Origin: Novispirillum itersonii subsp. itersonii ATCC 12639 | Lineage (GTDB): Bacteria > Pseudomonadota > Alphaproteobacteria > Rhodospirillales > Rhodospirillaceae | Direction of reading: 5' to 3' | DNA length: 64,000 bases | Assembly (NCBI RefSeq): GCF_000381985.1 | Contig: NZ_KB907341.1 | Span: 186,001 to 250,000 of the forward strand | The notes under the pieces: model-generated | The model's input: only the letters and a program-made list of their open reading frames with translations | What the model was told of the DNA's origin: nothing | Database searches by the model: none | Shown here: in pieces, positions 43,857-53,123 of the stretch | Position numbering within the stretch: position 1 is the first letter of the stretch | How the letters are laid out: every line of letters begins with the position of its first letter | Made by a program: the position numbers and the translations under genes

Positions 43857-45542
43857 TTATCCGGCACGGATCTCCGCGATGAAGGTATCCACCTCCGTGC
43901 TGAGATAAGCCGCCTGCCGCGCCAGCTCTGAGGATGCATCAAGCACCTGCGAGGCAATGCCGTTCGCCTCCTGCGACGTCTGGGCGATAATGCTGACGCT
44001 GGCGGTCACCTGCTCGGTTCCGGTCGCGGCCTGCTCGGCATTGCGGGCAATCTCCTGCGTTGCCGCCCCCTGTTCCTCAATCGCGCTGGCAATGGTGGTG
44101 GAAATCTCATTCATCTGCACAATCGTGCCGCTGATTTCCCCCAGGGCCTGCACGGCCTCCCGCGTCGCGGACTGCACCATGCCAATCTGGCTGGTGATTT
44201 CCCCCGTCGCACGGGCGGTCTGGGTGGCAAGGCTTTTCACCTCGTTCGCCACCACTGCAAAGCCCTTGCCTGCGTCCCCGGCCCGTGCCGCCTCGATGGT
44301 GGCATTCAGGGCCAGCAGGTTGGTCTGGCTGGCGATGTCAGAAATCAGCCCGACCACATCACCGATCTTCTGAACCGCCCCGGACAGGCTTTGCACCACC
44401 CCCCCGGTCCGTTCCGCCTGCTCCACCGCCCGGCCGGTAATATCGGTCGCCTGCGTCACCTGACGGGAAATTTCCAGAATCGAGGACGACAGCTCTTCCG
44501 ACGCCGCCGCCACGGTCTGCACATTGGCGGTGGCCTGACCGGCGGCACTGGAGGCCTCCACCCCCTGACGGCTGGCCTCGGTGGAGACCGAGGTCATGGA
44601 ATGGGCGTTGGACTGCATCTGCGTTGCCGCCGCCGAGACCGACTGCACCACCGATTTCACTTTGTGTTCAAAGGAATCGGCCATCTGGTGCATCATCCGG
44701 CGTTTTTCTTCCTCCGCCCGCTGCTGCTGCCGTTCCTGCTCGGCCTCCATCTCGCGGGTCCGCAGGGCATTGGCCTTAAACACATCGACACTGCGGGCCA
44801 TGATCCCGACTTCGTCCTGACGGTTCGTCCCCCCAACCGCCACATCCAGATTATTGCTGGACAGCTGCCCCATCACCGCACTCAGCCCACGCAGCGGTGT
44901 TGCAATAAAACGACTGGCGACAACAAAACCAAGAATCAAAGCCAATACAATTCCAAAACTGCTAAAAACAAGACTTTCAATGCGCATAGATGACACTGAC
45001 GCCTTCAAGGTCTTTGTTTCCTGCTCTGTCTCCCCAGAGACATCATTGGTTTTTGCGATAAAGTCCCTCTGCAAAGCGTCCATCGCAGGGATGAATTTAT
45101 CCCGGGCAATTTTAACCGCAGTATCATTATTATTTATCAGAGCAGGGGCTGCAACTTCCCGCCCGATACTATAAGCCTTATCAAAGTCAGCCTGTAACTT
45201 TGATAAATCAGCCTGTCGGTCTGGCATGGCCTGCATAGCAGCCGCAAGCATACCGTTAAAGCTGTCACGCACCGCCGGGAACTGGCTATCAACCTTCCGG
45301 ATCTCAGCCTCTTCGGTCTCCGCGATCAGCCGATATGTCACCTGCCCCAACTGGGAAACAGCACGGTTGGCACGGGCCATTGCCAGCTGCCCCGCATCAT
45401 TACCTTCAATCAAAGCACGATAATTCTGATCCACCTGTGCAATGCGTGACGTCAGATACAGGGCGATACCCATCGATATGACGGCAAACAACATCAAGAC
45501 AGATAAAATTTTGAAACTAATCCGAAGATTAACGAAAGACAT
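43857..45542 (-). CDS. Methyl-accepting chemotaxis protein, fourth of four
   Basis: 561 residues from the ATG at 45542 (MSFVNLRIS). The periplasmic part contains [19 protein letters not shown]-like and [19 protein letters not shown] stretches related to the two receptors before it. The sensor-coding region is less GC-rich than the rest, around 44890-45230. The HAMP linker ([17 protein letters not shown]) resembles the first receptor more than the second and third, so the array may have formed by mixing of parts. The signalling tip [17 protein letters not shown] is intact. Confidence 0.94.
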   Translation of the reverse strand: MSFVNLRISFKILSVLMLFAVISMGIALYLTSRIAQVDQNYRALIEGNDAGQLAMARANRAVSQLGQVTYRLIAETEEAEIRKVDSQFPAVRDSFNGMLAAAMQAMPDRQADLSKLQADFDKAYSIGREVAAPALINNNDTAVKIARDKFIPAMDALQRDFIAKTNDVSGETEQETKTLKASVSSMRIESLVFSSFGIVLALILGFVVASRFIATPLRGLSAVMGQLSSNNLDVAVGGTNRQDEVGIMARSVDVFKANALRTREMEAEQERQQQRAEEEKRRMMHQMADSFEHKVKSVVQSVSAAATQMQSNAHSMTSVSTEASRQGVEASSAAGQATANVQTVAAASEELSSSILEISRQVTQATDITGRAVEQAERTGGVVQSLSGAVQKIGDVVGLISDIASQTNLLALNATIEAARAGDAGKGFAVVANEVKSLATQTARATGEITSQIGMVQSATREAVQALGEISGTIVQMNEISTTIASAIEEQGAATQEIARNAEQAATGTEQVTASVSIIAQTSQEANGIASQVLDASSELARQAAYLSTEVDTFIAEIRAG

Positions 45543-45810
45543 GCCCCTACCCCGCAAAAATTCGCTCAGGAAGCGCCCTCTCTGCCAGCAGGCAGTGAGC
45601 TATGGCACCATTTGAGTGAACAGGACTGTGCCGCTTTCAAGCGACAAAAACAATAATCACAAGGAACTATATCGACTTTATTCTCAAAGAGATACGAGCA
45701 ACAATTAGAAATTGCAAAATTAAAATGAAATAATCGAACCATCATCCGACCCTATTTCCCGCGTACTGGAATAAACCGTAATCACTCAAACAGTGAGACT
45801 TTTGGTGGTC
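45543..45810. other. Upstream region of the fourth receptor gene
   Basis: About 270 bp of AT-rich sequence without a supported gene, presumably holding the receptor promoter. It contains many short A/T runs; I found no pair of boxes with clear sigma70 or sigma28 spacing. Confidence 0.45.
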
Positions 45811-45849
45811 AAAAAAATAAAGCAGCAGACCTAAGGCACTGCTGCTTTA
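45811..45849 (-). terminator. Terminator of the methylthioadenosine operon
   Basis: TAAAGCAGCAG (45818-45828) pairs perfectly with CTGCTGCTTTA (45839-45849). On the minus strand it is followed by TTATTTTTTT, a strong intrinsic terminator for the operon ending at 45872. Confidence 0.92.
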
Positions 45850-45871
45850 TTAATTTTAATACTTAATAAAA

Positions 45872-46522
45872 TCACACGACGGGCCGGGCCGTGCCATAGG
45901 TCTTAAACTTCTCCAGCACCCGCGCCATCTCGTCCCCCGGCAGGCACGGCGGCTCCCCAATCTGCAACGCCTGCCAGTAGACCTGCGCCAGCTCCTCCAC
46001 TTCCACCGTCAGCTTCAGGGCCTTGGCAAGGGTTTCCCCGGCAGCAATCATCCCATGCTGCCCCAGCAGACAGGCTTTGCGGTCATGCATGGCCTCAACC
46101 GCTGCCGCAGACAGCTCCGGCGTGCCAAACGTGGCATAGGGGGCGCACCGGATATCAGTGCCTCCGGCTACCGCAATCATGTAGTGAAAGGCCGGGATCC
46201 CCCGCCCCATCACCGCCAGCGTGGTGCAGAACGGGGCATGGGTATGGATCACCGCCCCCAGATCCGCCCGGCTGAGCAGCAGATCATGATGAAAGCGCCA
46301 CTCTGATGACGGGGCACGGGTGCCTTCCACCTGCCCGTCAAACCCCATCCAGACGATATCCTGTGGCGCCAGCGCGGCGGCAGGCATCCCCGATGGGGTG
46401 ACCAGAAAACCGTCACCGCACCGGACCGACACATTCCCGGCGGTGCCCTTGTTCAGGCCAAGATCGGTCAGGGACCGGGCGGTCTTGATCACTTCCGCCC
46501 GCAGATGCACTTCGCTTTCCAT
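45872..46522 (-). CDS. ald2: Class II aldolase, likely 5-(methylthio)ribulose-1-phosphate aldolase (Ald2-like)
   Basis: 216 residues from the ATG at 46522 (a GTG one codon before also fits), with AGGAGG upstream and a 1-base overlap with mtnA. The class II aldolase fold shows GTAGNVSVR for phosphate, SSEWRFHHDLLLSRADLGAV with the catalytic Glu, HTHAPFC zinc ligands and LLGQHGMI for the third histidine. In Rhodospirillum rubrum the same gene order encodes Ald2, which splits methylthioribulose-1-phosphate into dihydroxyacetone phosphate and methylthioacetaldehyde (DHAP shunt). MtnB, a dehydratase with the same fold, is the alternative; no further methionine salvage genes (mtnC, mtnD) follow, which favours Ald2. 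Confidence 0.78.
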   Translation of the reverse strand: MESEVHLRAEVIKTARSLTDLGLNKGTAGNVSVRCGDGFLVTPSGMPAAALAPQDIVWMGFDGQVEGTRAPSSEWRFHHDLLLSRADLGAVIHTHAPFCTTLAVMGRGIPAFHYMIAVAGGTDIRCAPYATFGTPELSAAAVEAMHDRKACLLGQHGMIAAGETLAKALKLTVEVEELAQVYWQALQIGEPPCLPGDEMARVLEKFKTYGTARPVV

Positions 46523-47622
46523 CACCCCTCCTGCGGATAGAGGCCACGCAGCCCGGCTTCCGAGGCCGGGCAGACACCCCGCTCGGTGATCAGGCCGGTC
46601 ACCAGACGGGCCGGGGTGACATCAAAGCCCCAGTTCCCGGCAGCACTGCCTGCCGGGGTCACCGTCACGGTCTCAATCCGCCCGTCCGCGGTGCGGCCGG
46701 TCATCTGCGTCACTTCCAGCGCCGACCGTTCTTCAATCGGGATCTCTGTCACGCCGTCAGCCAGCGCCCAGTCGATTGTCGGGCCGGGCAGAGCCACGTA
46801 AAACGGCACGCCGTTGTCATGGGCGGCCAGCGCCTTCAGATAGGTGCCGATCTTATTGCAGACATCACCCTGCCGGGTGGTGCGGTCGGTGCCGACAATA
46901 CAGACATCGACCATGCCGTGCTGCATCAGATGCCCGCCGACATTGTCGGGGATCACGGTGTGGGCAACGCCATGGCTGTTCAGCTCCCACGCCGTCAGGC
47001 TGGCCCCCTGATTGCGCGGGCGGGTCTCATCAACCCAGACATGAACCGGCAGCCCAAGATCGTGGAAGCGATAGATCGGGGCCAGCGCGGTGCCCCAGTC
47101 CACCGTCGCCAGCCATCCGGCATTGCAATGGGTCAGCACGTTCAGGCGTTCAGCCCCAGCCGCCCGGCGCTGATCCCACAGGGCCTTAAACACCTCCACC
47201 CCATGACCGCCGATGGCGTAGTTCATCGCCACGTCTTCATCACACAGGGCCGCAGCCTCAGCATAGGCCGCCGCCCGCCGCTGGGCCTGCGGCAGGGGGC
47301 GCAGCACCGCCAGCATGCGGTCCAGCGCCCACATCAGGTTAACGGCTGTCGGGCGGGTCCCGCGCAGCACCGCCGCCGCCAATTCCAGCCCGGCATCGGA
47401 CGCATCGGTCTGCATCGCCAGCGCCAGCCCGTATGCTGCCGTCGCACCGATCAGCGGCGCCCCACGGACCCACATTTCCTTGATCGCTGTCGCAGCCTGC
47501 TGCCAGCTGGACAGGGTGATGACCTCAAACGCATGCGGCAGCTTGGTCTGGTCGATGATCTGCACAGACACACCATCATCGGCCAGCCAGATGGTGCGGG
47601 TCGGAGTCCCGTTGACCTTCAT
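46522..47622 (-). CDS. mtnA: Methylthioribose-1-phosphate isomerase
   Basis: 366 residues, homologous to eIF2B alpha. It turns 5-methylthioribose-1-phosphate into methylthioribulose-1-phosphate. The catalytic cysteine lies in [11 protein letters not shown] and the acid in [34 protein letters not shown] at ~55 is a family signature. Gene order mtnP-mtnA-aldolase with five bases between mtnP and mtnA means one transcript. The enzyme also accepts 5-deoxyribose-1-phosphate in known bacteria, so 5-deoxyadenosine from radical SAM reactions could pass along the same route. Confidence 0.94.
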   Translation of the reverse strand: MKVNGTPTRTIWLADDGVSVQIIDQTKLPHAFEVITLSSWQQAATAIKEMWVRGAPLIGATAAYGLALAMQTDASDAGLELAAAVLRGTRPTAVNLMWALDRMLAVLRPLPQAQRRAAAYAEAAALCDEDVAMNYAIGGHGVEVFKALWDQRRAAGAERLNVLTHCNAGWLATVDWGTALAPIYRFHDLGLPVHVWVDETRPRNQGASLTAWELNSHGVAHTVIPDNVGGHLMQHGMVDVCIVGTDRTTRQGDVCNKIGTYLKALAAHDNGVPFYVALPGPTIDWALADGVTEIPIEERSALEVTQMTGRTADGRIETVTVTPAGSAAGNWGFDVTPARLVTGLITERGVCPASEAGLRGLYPQEG

Positions 47623-47627
47623 GACCG

Positions 47628-48515
47628 TCAGCCCCCCAGAACGCGGCCGGCAACGGCCCGCAGACGGGCCAGCACCGCCGGATCCCGGGCCTCGGGCGCG
47701 GTGATGATCGCGTGTTCCAGCGCGGTATGGCAGCCATCCCCGCAGGGGGCGGCGCGGTCCCGCACCTTCGGGGCCACCGCCTTGACCAGCGCCCGGCCCT
47801 TGTCGGCATTTTCCAGCAGCACCTTGATCACCGCATCGACGGTGACATGGTCATGATCCGGGTGCCAGCAGTCGTAATCGGTGACCATGGCCACGGTGGC
47901 GTAGCACATCTCGGCCTCGCGGGCCAATTTGGCCTCCGGCATGTTGGTCATGCCGATCACATCACAGCCCCACGAGCGGTACAGCTTGCTTTCCGCCTGC
48001 GTGGAAAACTGCGGCCCTTCCATCACCAGATAGGTGCCGCCGCGCTGATAGGGGATGCTCAGCTCCTTCAGGGCCGCCTCACAGGCATCGCCAAGGCGGG
48101 AGCAGACCGGGTGCCCCAACGCCACATGGGCAACGCAGCCGGTGGTGAAAAAGCTTTTGGTGCGGGCAAAGGTGCGGTCGATGAACTGATCGACAATCAC
48201 AAAGGTACCCGGCGGCAGTTCTTCCTTCAGCGATCCGACAGCCGACACCGACAGAATCTCGGTGACACCGGCCCGCTTCAGGGCGTCAATGTTGGCGCGG
48301 TAGTTCAGCTCGCTCGGCGGGATACGGTGGCCACGGCCATGCCGGGGCAGAAACACCAGCTTCTGTCCGTCCAGCTCGCCGAACAACAGTTGGTCCGACG
48401 GCTCACCGAACGGGCTCTCCACGGTCCGCCATTCGGTCTTGGTCAGGCCGTCGATGCCATAAATGCCGCTGCCGCCGATAATCCCCAGAACCGGGGTCGC
48501 GTGCCCGTCCGCCAT
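47628..48515 (-). CDS. mtnP: S-methyl-5'-thioadenosine phosphorylase
   Basis: 295 residues from the ATG at 48515 ([20 protein letters not shown]), with GAGAGGA upstream. It cleaves methylthioadenosine with phosphate into adenine and methylthioribose-1-phosphate. GGSGIYG binds phosphate, [20 protein letters not shown] and the [20 protein letters not shown] region form the nucleoside site, and TNMPEA is conserved. It is the first gene of the operon. The released adenine would be salvaged by apt elsewhere in the window. Confidence 0.95.
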   Translation of the reverse strand: MADGHATPVLGIIGGSGIYGIDGLTKTEWRTVESPFGEPSDQLLFGELDGQKLVFLPRHGRGHRIPPSELNYRANIDALKRAGVTEILSVSAVGSLKEELPPGTFVIVDQFIDRTFARTKSFFTTGCVAHVALGHPVCSRLGDACEAALKELSIPYQRGGTYLVMEGPQFSTQAESKLYRSWGCDVIGMTNMPEAKLAREAEMCYATVAMVTDYDCWHPDHDHVTVDAVIKVLLENADKGRALVKAVAPKVRDRAAPCGDGCHTALEHAIITAPEARDPAVLARLRAVAGRVLGG

Positions 48516-48661
48516 GATGTCCTCTCCGCCGGATGGTCGATAACTCTGCCCGATCAATACGGGAGGACACCGGACGGATCAAGGAGAGGATTGCCGCCGC
48601 CCGTCGCCTCTGGCACTCTCTGACGCATACGTCACCATCATAACGAATACGGACGCAGAGA

Positions 48662-49144
48662 ATGAATGCCGCTACTTTCCGCCGCCTGATCAACCTGTGG
48701 CCGCCCCTGCTGTGCGCCGGGATCAGGGCTGATCACATCAGCGATGACTTCCGGCGGGTGGATGTCAGCCTGACCCTGCGCTGGTTCAACCGCAACATCA
48801 ACGGCGCCCACTATGGGGGCAGCCTGTTTTCGATGACCGACCCGTGGTACGGGCTGATGCTGTTGAAAGTGCTGGGGGAAAAGGAGTTTATGGTCTGGAC
48901 CAAAGACGCCAGCATCGACTACCTCAGCCCCGGGCGCGGGGTGGTCCGCGCCCGCTTTGACCTGACGGAGTCCCTTCTGGCCACAGCACGGGAACACCTG
49001 TCACGGGAAGATAAACTGGTCCATCCCTTTGATATCGACATCACCGACGCCGCCGGAACGGTGGTGGCGAAGGTCCGCAACACCGTCTACATCCGGCGGC
49101 GGATCCCGCTGGCGACCGAAACTCTGAGTGCCGCTACTGGATAA
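48662..49144 (+). CDS. DUF4442 hotdog-fold protein, probable thioesterase
   Basis: 160 residues from the ATG at 48662. The DUF4442 pattern is clear: RLINLWPPLLCAGIRADHIS, RWFNRNINGAHYGGSLFSMT, DPWYGLMLLKVLGEKEFMVW and DASIDYLSPGRGVV. The hotdog fold relates it to acyl-CoA thioesterases such as PaaI, and the NGAHYGG turn takes the place of the usual active loop. Substrate unknown. The last 11 bases overlap the end of fliP on the other strand. Confidence 0.82.
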   Translation: MNAATFRRLINLWPPLLCAGIRADHISDDFRRVDVSLTLRWFNRNINGAHYGGSLFSMTDPWYGLMLLKVLGEKEFMVWTKDASIDYLSPGRGVVRARFDLTESLLATAREHLSREDKLVHPFDIDITDAAGTVVAKVRNTVYIRRRIPLATETLSAATG

Positions 49145-49895
49145 TGCCGTAACTCTGCACCAGCGACCCGACCAGCAGGTGCCAGCCGTCAACCAGCACA
49201 AAGAAAATCAGCTTGAACGGCAGGGCCAGCATCATTGGCGGCAGCATCATCATCCCCATGCTCATCAGCACGCTGGCGATGGTCATGTCGATGATGATGA
49301 ACGGCAGGTAGATCAGAAAACCGATCTCAAACGCCCGCAGCAGTTCAGAAATCATAAAAGCCGGGATCAGGGCCCGCAGCGGAGTTTCCTCCGGGGTATC
49401 AACCGCCGGAAGCTTGGCCATATCCATAAACAGCTGCAGATCCTTCGGGCGGGTATGTTCCAGCATGAACATGCGGAACGGCATCATCCCCCGTTCAAAC
49501 GCTTCCATCTCATCAATCTGCTCGTTGATCAGCGGCTCGACCCCCTGTTTCCACGAGGCCTCCATCGTCGGCTGCATGATGAAGATGGTCATGAACAGTG
49601 CCAGACTGACCACCACCTGATTCGGCGGGGTCGTGCCGGTGCCCAGCGCGTTGCGCAGCACGGAAAACACGATCAGCAGCCGGGTGAAGCTGGTCACCAT
49701 CAGAATAAAGGACGGCGCCAGCGTCAGCACCGTCATCAGCACGATCAGCTGAATGATGGTCGAGGTGGTCGATCCGCTGTTGCCCGGCCCGAGATCCAGC
49801 GAAAACTGCTGGGCAGAGGCCGCTGACGCGGTCAGCAGAAGCAGACTGCCAAGGCTGACGGCGGGCAGCAGGCGGCGGCTGAGGGTGCGGATCAT
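49134..49895 (-). CDS. fliP: Flagellar export gate protein FliP
   Basis: 253 residues with a signal peptide (~1-28), as usual for FliP. FliP forms the pentameric core of the flagellar type III export gate. Diagnostic stretches: QLIVLMTVLTLAPSFILMVT, SFTRLLIVFSVLRNALGTGT, PPNQVVVSLALFMTIFIMQP and FLIYLPFIIIDMTIASVLMS. Four membrane helices follow the signal. Its start overlaps the fliO stop by one base. It is the last gene of the minus-strand arm; its partners fliQ, fliR and flhB are on the opposite arm. Confidence 0.96.
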   Translation of the reverse strand: MIRTLSRRLLPAVSLGSLLLLTASAASAQQFSLDLGPGNSGSTTSTIIQLIVLMTVLTLAPSFILMVTSFTRLLIVFSVLRNALGTGTTPPNQVVVSLALFMTIFIMQPTMEASWKQGVEPLINEQIDEMEAFERGMMPFRMFMLEHTRPKDLQLFMDMAKLPAVDTPEETPLRALIPAFMISELLRAFEIGFLIYLPFIIIDMTIASVLMSMGMMMLPPMMLALPFKLIFFVLVDGWHLLVGSLVQSYGIIQ

Positions 49896-50263
49896 CAGAC
49901 AGTCGCTCCGGTGGCGGACGGGGTGGACGGCGGCGGGGCATCAGCCATCCGCACCGGCGGCGGGCTGTCCTCTTCCGGGGGCAGGGTAAAGCGGGCAACC
50001 GGACGACCGGAACTGATCACCAGATCCTGCGTGCCGCCCAGCAGCAGCAGATGTTCCTGATCATCCTGCCGGATCAGCAGCAGCTTGCGGCGGGGATCAA
50101 TCTGCATCACCTCCTGCACCGACAGGCGCGGGGCGACCCCACGCGGGCCACGGGCCGTCATCAGACGCCCCCCGACCTTGCGCAGCAGGGCCGCCGTGCC
50201 AAAAATCAGCCCCAGCACCAACGCCAATGACAGAAACAGGCGCAGATAGGTATCGACTTCCAT
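49895..50263 (-). CDS. fliO: Flagellar assembly protein FliO
   Basis: 122 residues from the ATG at 50263 (MEVDTYLRLFLSL), preceded by AGGGG; the frame runs on upstream to 50356 without support. FliO is a small membrane scaffold that helps FliP assemble. It has one membrane helix (~6-28, SLALVLGLIFGTAALLRKVG), then a cytoplasmic domain with LSVQEVMQIDPRRKLLLIRQ and HLLLLGGTQDLVIS. The tail is proline-rich. The 1-base overlap with fliP confirms its identity. Confidence 0.88.
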   Translation of the reverse strand: MEVDTYLRLFLSLALVLGLIFGTAALLRKVGGRLMTARGPRGVAPRLSVQEVMQIDPRRKLLLIRQDDQEHLLLLGGTQDLVISSGRPVARFTLPPEEDSPPPVRMADAPPPSTPSATGATV

Positions 50264-50396
50264 GGCACCCCTGAAACCGCTGTCCCCCGAGACCGGAGAC
50301 CCCTGAAACCGGCTGCCGCCGGACAATGCCGGGCAGCAGCCCCGCATACTTGCCACGTTGCCGCCGCCCCCGCAACCGCTGAGGCACCGGCGGGAC

Positions 50397-50966
50397 CTAT
50401 ACCTCGTCGCTGGTCACCGGCGGGCGGCGCGGCGGCGGGCGGCGGTATGGGTCGGTACTGCGCGGCGGGGCCTCATCCTCCGTCACCGGTGACAGCAGCA
50501 GCGGATCGGGGGCTGAAAATGTTTCCAGCAGTCCGTCATCGGCGGCATCCTCCCCTGACGGGGCGCAGGCCAGCGCCGCTTCCGGCCGCAGGGCAAGCCC
50601 GCCGAAGCGGGTGGTCAGATCCACCGTCAGCACATCCAGATCATACAGCACGGTTTCCAGATCATTGGCGGCTTCATGCCGGTACTCCACCGGCAGATCC
50701 TGCGCAATGCGACAGGCACGCCGCACCACCTGATCCAGATCGTGCAGGCTGGGCATCCGGTCTTCATTCAGGGCCCGGCGGGCCTGTACGATCACCGTTG
50801 CCACCTCGCGCATGGCCTGCCGGACCTGCGCGACCGTCGTCGGCGGCGGCACCGGCACGTCGGGATCAGGGCCCAGCAGATCAGACAGGCTGACGCTGCT
50901 GTCTTCCACCGGGGCGCGCCGTCCTGCCAGCGGGCGTGGGCGGCCCCCACTCAGGATGTCGTTCAT
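50397..50966 (-). CDS. Unknown protein in the flagellar region
   Basis: 189 residues from the ATG at 50966 (MNDILSGG), with GGAGA upstream. There is no match I can name. Residues ~45-125 are helical (AQVRQAMREVATVIVQARRA; LDQVVRRACRIAQDLPVEYR), and the ends are proline-rich (SVSLSDLLGPDPDVPVPPPT; RRPPPRRPP). It lies 133 bp upstream of fliO and 177 bp downstream of the FlhX-like gene on the same strand. A helical, proline-ended protein here could be an export chaperone or a small regulator; that is a guess. Confidence 0.6.
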   Translation of the reverse strand: MNDILSGGRPRPLAGRRAPVEDSSVSLSDLLGPDPDVPVPPPTTVAQVRQAMREVATVIVQARRALNEDRMPSLHDLDQVVRRACRIAQDLPVEYRHEAANDLETVLYDLDVLTVDLTTRFGGLALRPEAALACAPSGEDAADDGLLETFSAPDPLLLSPVTEDEAPPRSTDPYRRPPPRRPPVTSDEV

Positions 50967-51143
50967 CTTACACAGTCTCCGTGGTGCCGCACCCTGCGGC
51001 GCTGCCACCCCCTGCCTGCGGAACCGGTTGTCCCGTTTTCGGGTCCCGCAGTGTTTTTCAAATCTATCACCGGACTTAGCAAGTAACGTGCCGGACAGCC
51101 CCGGTCAGGCGGACTTTCCCGCGGTCGCCTTCTTCGGGATGAG

Positions 51144-51581
51144 TCATGTCTTCCCCGGCAGCAACGGTAACGGCGGACTGTGACCGGATGGTGGCACATT
51201 CTGACCGGCAAGCGGCGGAGTCAGGGGCCCGCCGGGATCAACCGCCGGGGCAGTGGCATTGGCGCGGTAGACGTAGACCAGAATTTCGGCAACGGCGGCA
51301 AAGGCTTCCGCCGGAATATCGCTGTCCAGATCCAGCACCGCCAGAATCTGCGCCAGATCGGCATCCTGCCGGACCTTGATCCCGTGGGCAAACGCCAGTT
51401 CCAGAATCTGCTCCGCCACAAACCCACGGCCTGAGGCCACCACTTTGGGGGCTCCGCCGTCCTGCCGGTCGTGATGGATCGCCACCGCAACGGCCCGGCC
51501 ACCGGCAGGCCTGCCGGGACCACCCCCGCCCGGAGGATCAGCGCTGGCTTTTTCTGCCGGTGGTTTCCCCGGCTGTTTCAT
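51144..51581 (-). CDS. FlhX-like protein (stand-alone FlhB C-terminal domain)
   Basis: 145 residues. Residues ~28-112 match the cytoplasmic FlhB/YscU domain after the autocleavage site: AVAIHHDRQDGGAPKVVASG, then FVAEQILELAFAHGIKVRQD, DADLAQILAVLDLDSDIPAE and AFAAVAEILVYVYR. It has no membrane helices and no NPTH cleavage motif. Such proteins (FlhX/YlqH in Firmicutes and others) can stand in for the FlhB C-terminal part. A full flhB with NPTH is also present in the other arm, so this is a paralogue. Low-complexity Pro/Gly tails flank the domain. Confidence 0.82.
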   Translation of the reverse strand: MKQPGKPPAEKASADPPGGGGPGRPAGGRAVAVAIHHDRQDGGAPKVVASGRGFVAEQILELAFAHGIKVRQDADLAQILAVLDLDSDIPAEAFAAVAEILVYVYRANATAPAVDPGGPLTPPLAGQNVPPSGHSPPLPLLPGKT

Positions 51582-51793
51582 CCTTCCGCCCTCCGCCCTG
51601 CCTGCTCAGACGATGCTACCCGGCAATTATTTCCTCTCAACTTTGCCTGACAGTGGATTTAAGAATGTTTAAGGCAGCCGCCCTGCCGGGTTTTACTGAT
51701 TTTTAAGCCCTACACCCCCATGATAGGCTTGTGCCAAAGCGGATTTTATCTGCAGTGGCACGGCAGGCCCTTCAACCGACAGGACCCACCCCG

Positions 51794-52204
51794 ATGGACA
51801 CCAGCAATCTGACCCTGTTTCAGATGGCGAAGACCAAAATGGACTGGATCGCACAGCGCCAGAAGGTGCTGTCGGAGAATATTGCCAACGCCGACACCCC
51901 GAATTACCGCGCCAAAGACCTGCGGGAGCTGAATTTCAGCCGGATGGCCACTGATGCCATCGAGCGCCCGGTCCGCCCCACGGTCACGCAGTCCGGCCAC
52001 CAGACCACCACCCTGCCCTATGCCGGGCCGTTCCGCGAGGATACCACCCGCAAGACGTGGGAAACCTCCATCGACCAGAACCCGGTGGTGCTGGAAGAAC
52101 AGGTGGAAAAAATGGCCCGGGGCCGGTCTCAGTATGATCTGGCGCTGAGCCTGATCCGCAAGAACATGGCCATGATCAAACTGGCCCTTGGCAGCCGCGG
52201 CTGA
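51794..52204 (+). CDS. flgB: Flagellar proximal rod protein FlgB
   Basis: 136 residues from the ATG at 51794 (MDTSNLTLFQ), with AGGA upstream; the earlier in-frame start at 51731 gives a non-family leader. FlgB builds the base of the flagellar rod in the periplasm and is exported by the type III gate, with no signal peptide. The rod motif VLSENIANADTPNYRAKDL and the C-terminal YDLALSLIRKNMAMIKLALG are typical. It starts the plus-strand arm flgB-flgC-fliE-fliQ-fliR-flhB. The 212-bp gap to the divergent FlhX-like gene must hold both promoters. Confidence 0.93.
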   Translation: MDTSNLTLFQMAKTKMDWIAQRQKVLSENIANADTPNYRAKDLRELNFSRMATDAIERPVRPTVTQSGHQTTTLPYAGPFREDTTRKTWETSIDQNPVVLEEQVEKMARGRSQYDLALSLIRKNMAMIKLALGSRG

Positions 52205-52257
52205 CCGCTGACAGCCACAGGACCGGCAGAGAGATGACGAGATGGGAACGCTGACAG

Positions 52258-52668
52258 ATGGATGATCTTTCCAAGGCGACAAGCATTGCCTCCAGCGGCC
52301 TGAAGGCACAGGCCAAGCGTGTCCGTGTCATCTCTGAAAACATGGCCAACGCCGACTCCATTGCCAAAACCCCGGGCGGCGAACCCTACCGCCGCAAGCT
52401 GGTGGTCTTCCGCAATCAGCTGAGCCGGGAGCTGGACGCCAAAACCGTGCGGGCCGACCGCACCACCCGCGACATGACCGACTTCGGCCGCAAATTCATG
52501 CCGGGCCATCCCGGCGCCGATGAGGCGGGCTATGTGACGACGCCCAACGTCAACCCGCTGATCGAAATGATGGACATGCGCGAGGCCCAGCGGTCTTACG
52601 AAGCCAACCTTCAGGTCATCAGCACATCCCGCGACCTGATGAGCAAAACCATCGAAATGCTGCGCTGA
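52258..52668 (+). CDS. flgC: Flagellar proximal rod protein FlgC
   Basis: 136 residues. The N-terminal rod motif (SGLKAQAKRVRVISENMANA, then KTPGGEPYRRKLVVF) and C-terminal motif (VNPLIEMMDMREAQRSYEAN, then LQVISTSRDLMSKTIEMLR) define FlgC. It stacks on FlgB in the rod. It lies 53 bp behind flgB and 51 bp before fliE in the same transcript. The ribosome site is weak (no clear AGGAG), suggesting it may depend on flgB translation. Confidence 0.95.
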   Translation: MDDLSKATSIASSGLKAQAKRVRVISENMANADSIAKTPGGEPYRRKLVVFRNQLSRELDAKTVRADRTTRDMTDFGRKFMPGHPGADEAGYVTTPNVNPLIEMMDMREAQRSYEANLQVISTSRDLMSKTIEMLR

Positions 52669-52719
52669 TCCCCTGTTGCGGTCCGCGCCTTCCCCTGATG
52701 CCTAACGGAGTTCCCCGCC

Positions 52720-53052
52720 ATGGCGATTAATGTTAGCAGTGCCATCAATGCCTACCGCAGTGCCGCCGCCTCTGCGACGGAGTCGATGCAGTCGTCTTCC
52801 TCGCCGAAACTGGCAGGCACCACCCAATCGGGCGGCACCGGCTTCAGCGACCTGATCAAGGACTCGCTGAAAGAAGCGGTTGCGGTTCAGCGCAATGCCG
52901 AAGAAATCAGCCTGAAGGGCATCGCCGGTGATGCCGACATGCGGGATGTGGTGCTGGCGGTCAACAATGCCGAAAACACCCTGAACACCGTGGTCGCCAT
53001 CCGCGACAAGGTCCTGAATGCCTATCAGGAAATCCTGAAGATGCCGATCTGA
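52720..53052 (+). CDS. fliE: Flagellar hook-basal body protein FliE
   Basis: 110 residues. FliE links the MS ring to the rod. The C-terminal half carries the family signature: FSDLIKDSLKEAVAVQRNAE, then VVLAVNNAENTLNTVVAIRD and KVLNAYQEILKMPI. The N-terminal ~35 residues are Ser/Ala-rich. A 204-bp gap containing a 29-bp triple repeat separates it from fliQ. Confidence 0.93.
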   Translation: MAINVSSAINAYRSAAASATESMQSSSSPKLAGTTQSGGTGFSDLIKDSLKEAVAVQRNAEEISLKGIAGDADMRDVVLAVNNAENTLNTVVAIRDKVLNAYQEILKMPI

Positions 53053-53123
53053 GGATCCTGCATTCCTACCATGACCGGACACCCCGGCTGACCCGCCGGG
53101 GCCCTGAACGGCAGGCTGGACCC

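Noticed and set aside
51750-51775. Sigma54 promoter before flgB (TGGCACGG)
   Set aside because: The -24-like half is present but no TTGCA-type -12 element follows at the required distance.
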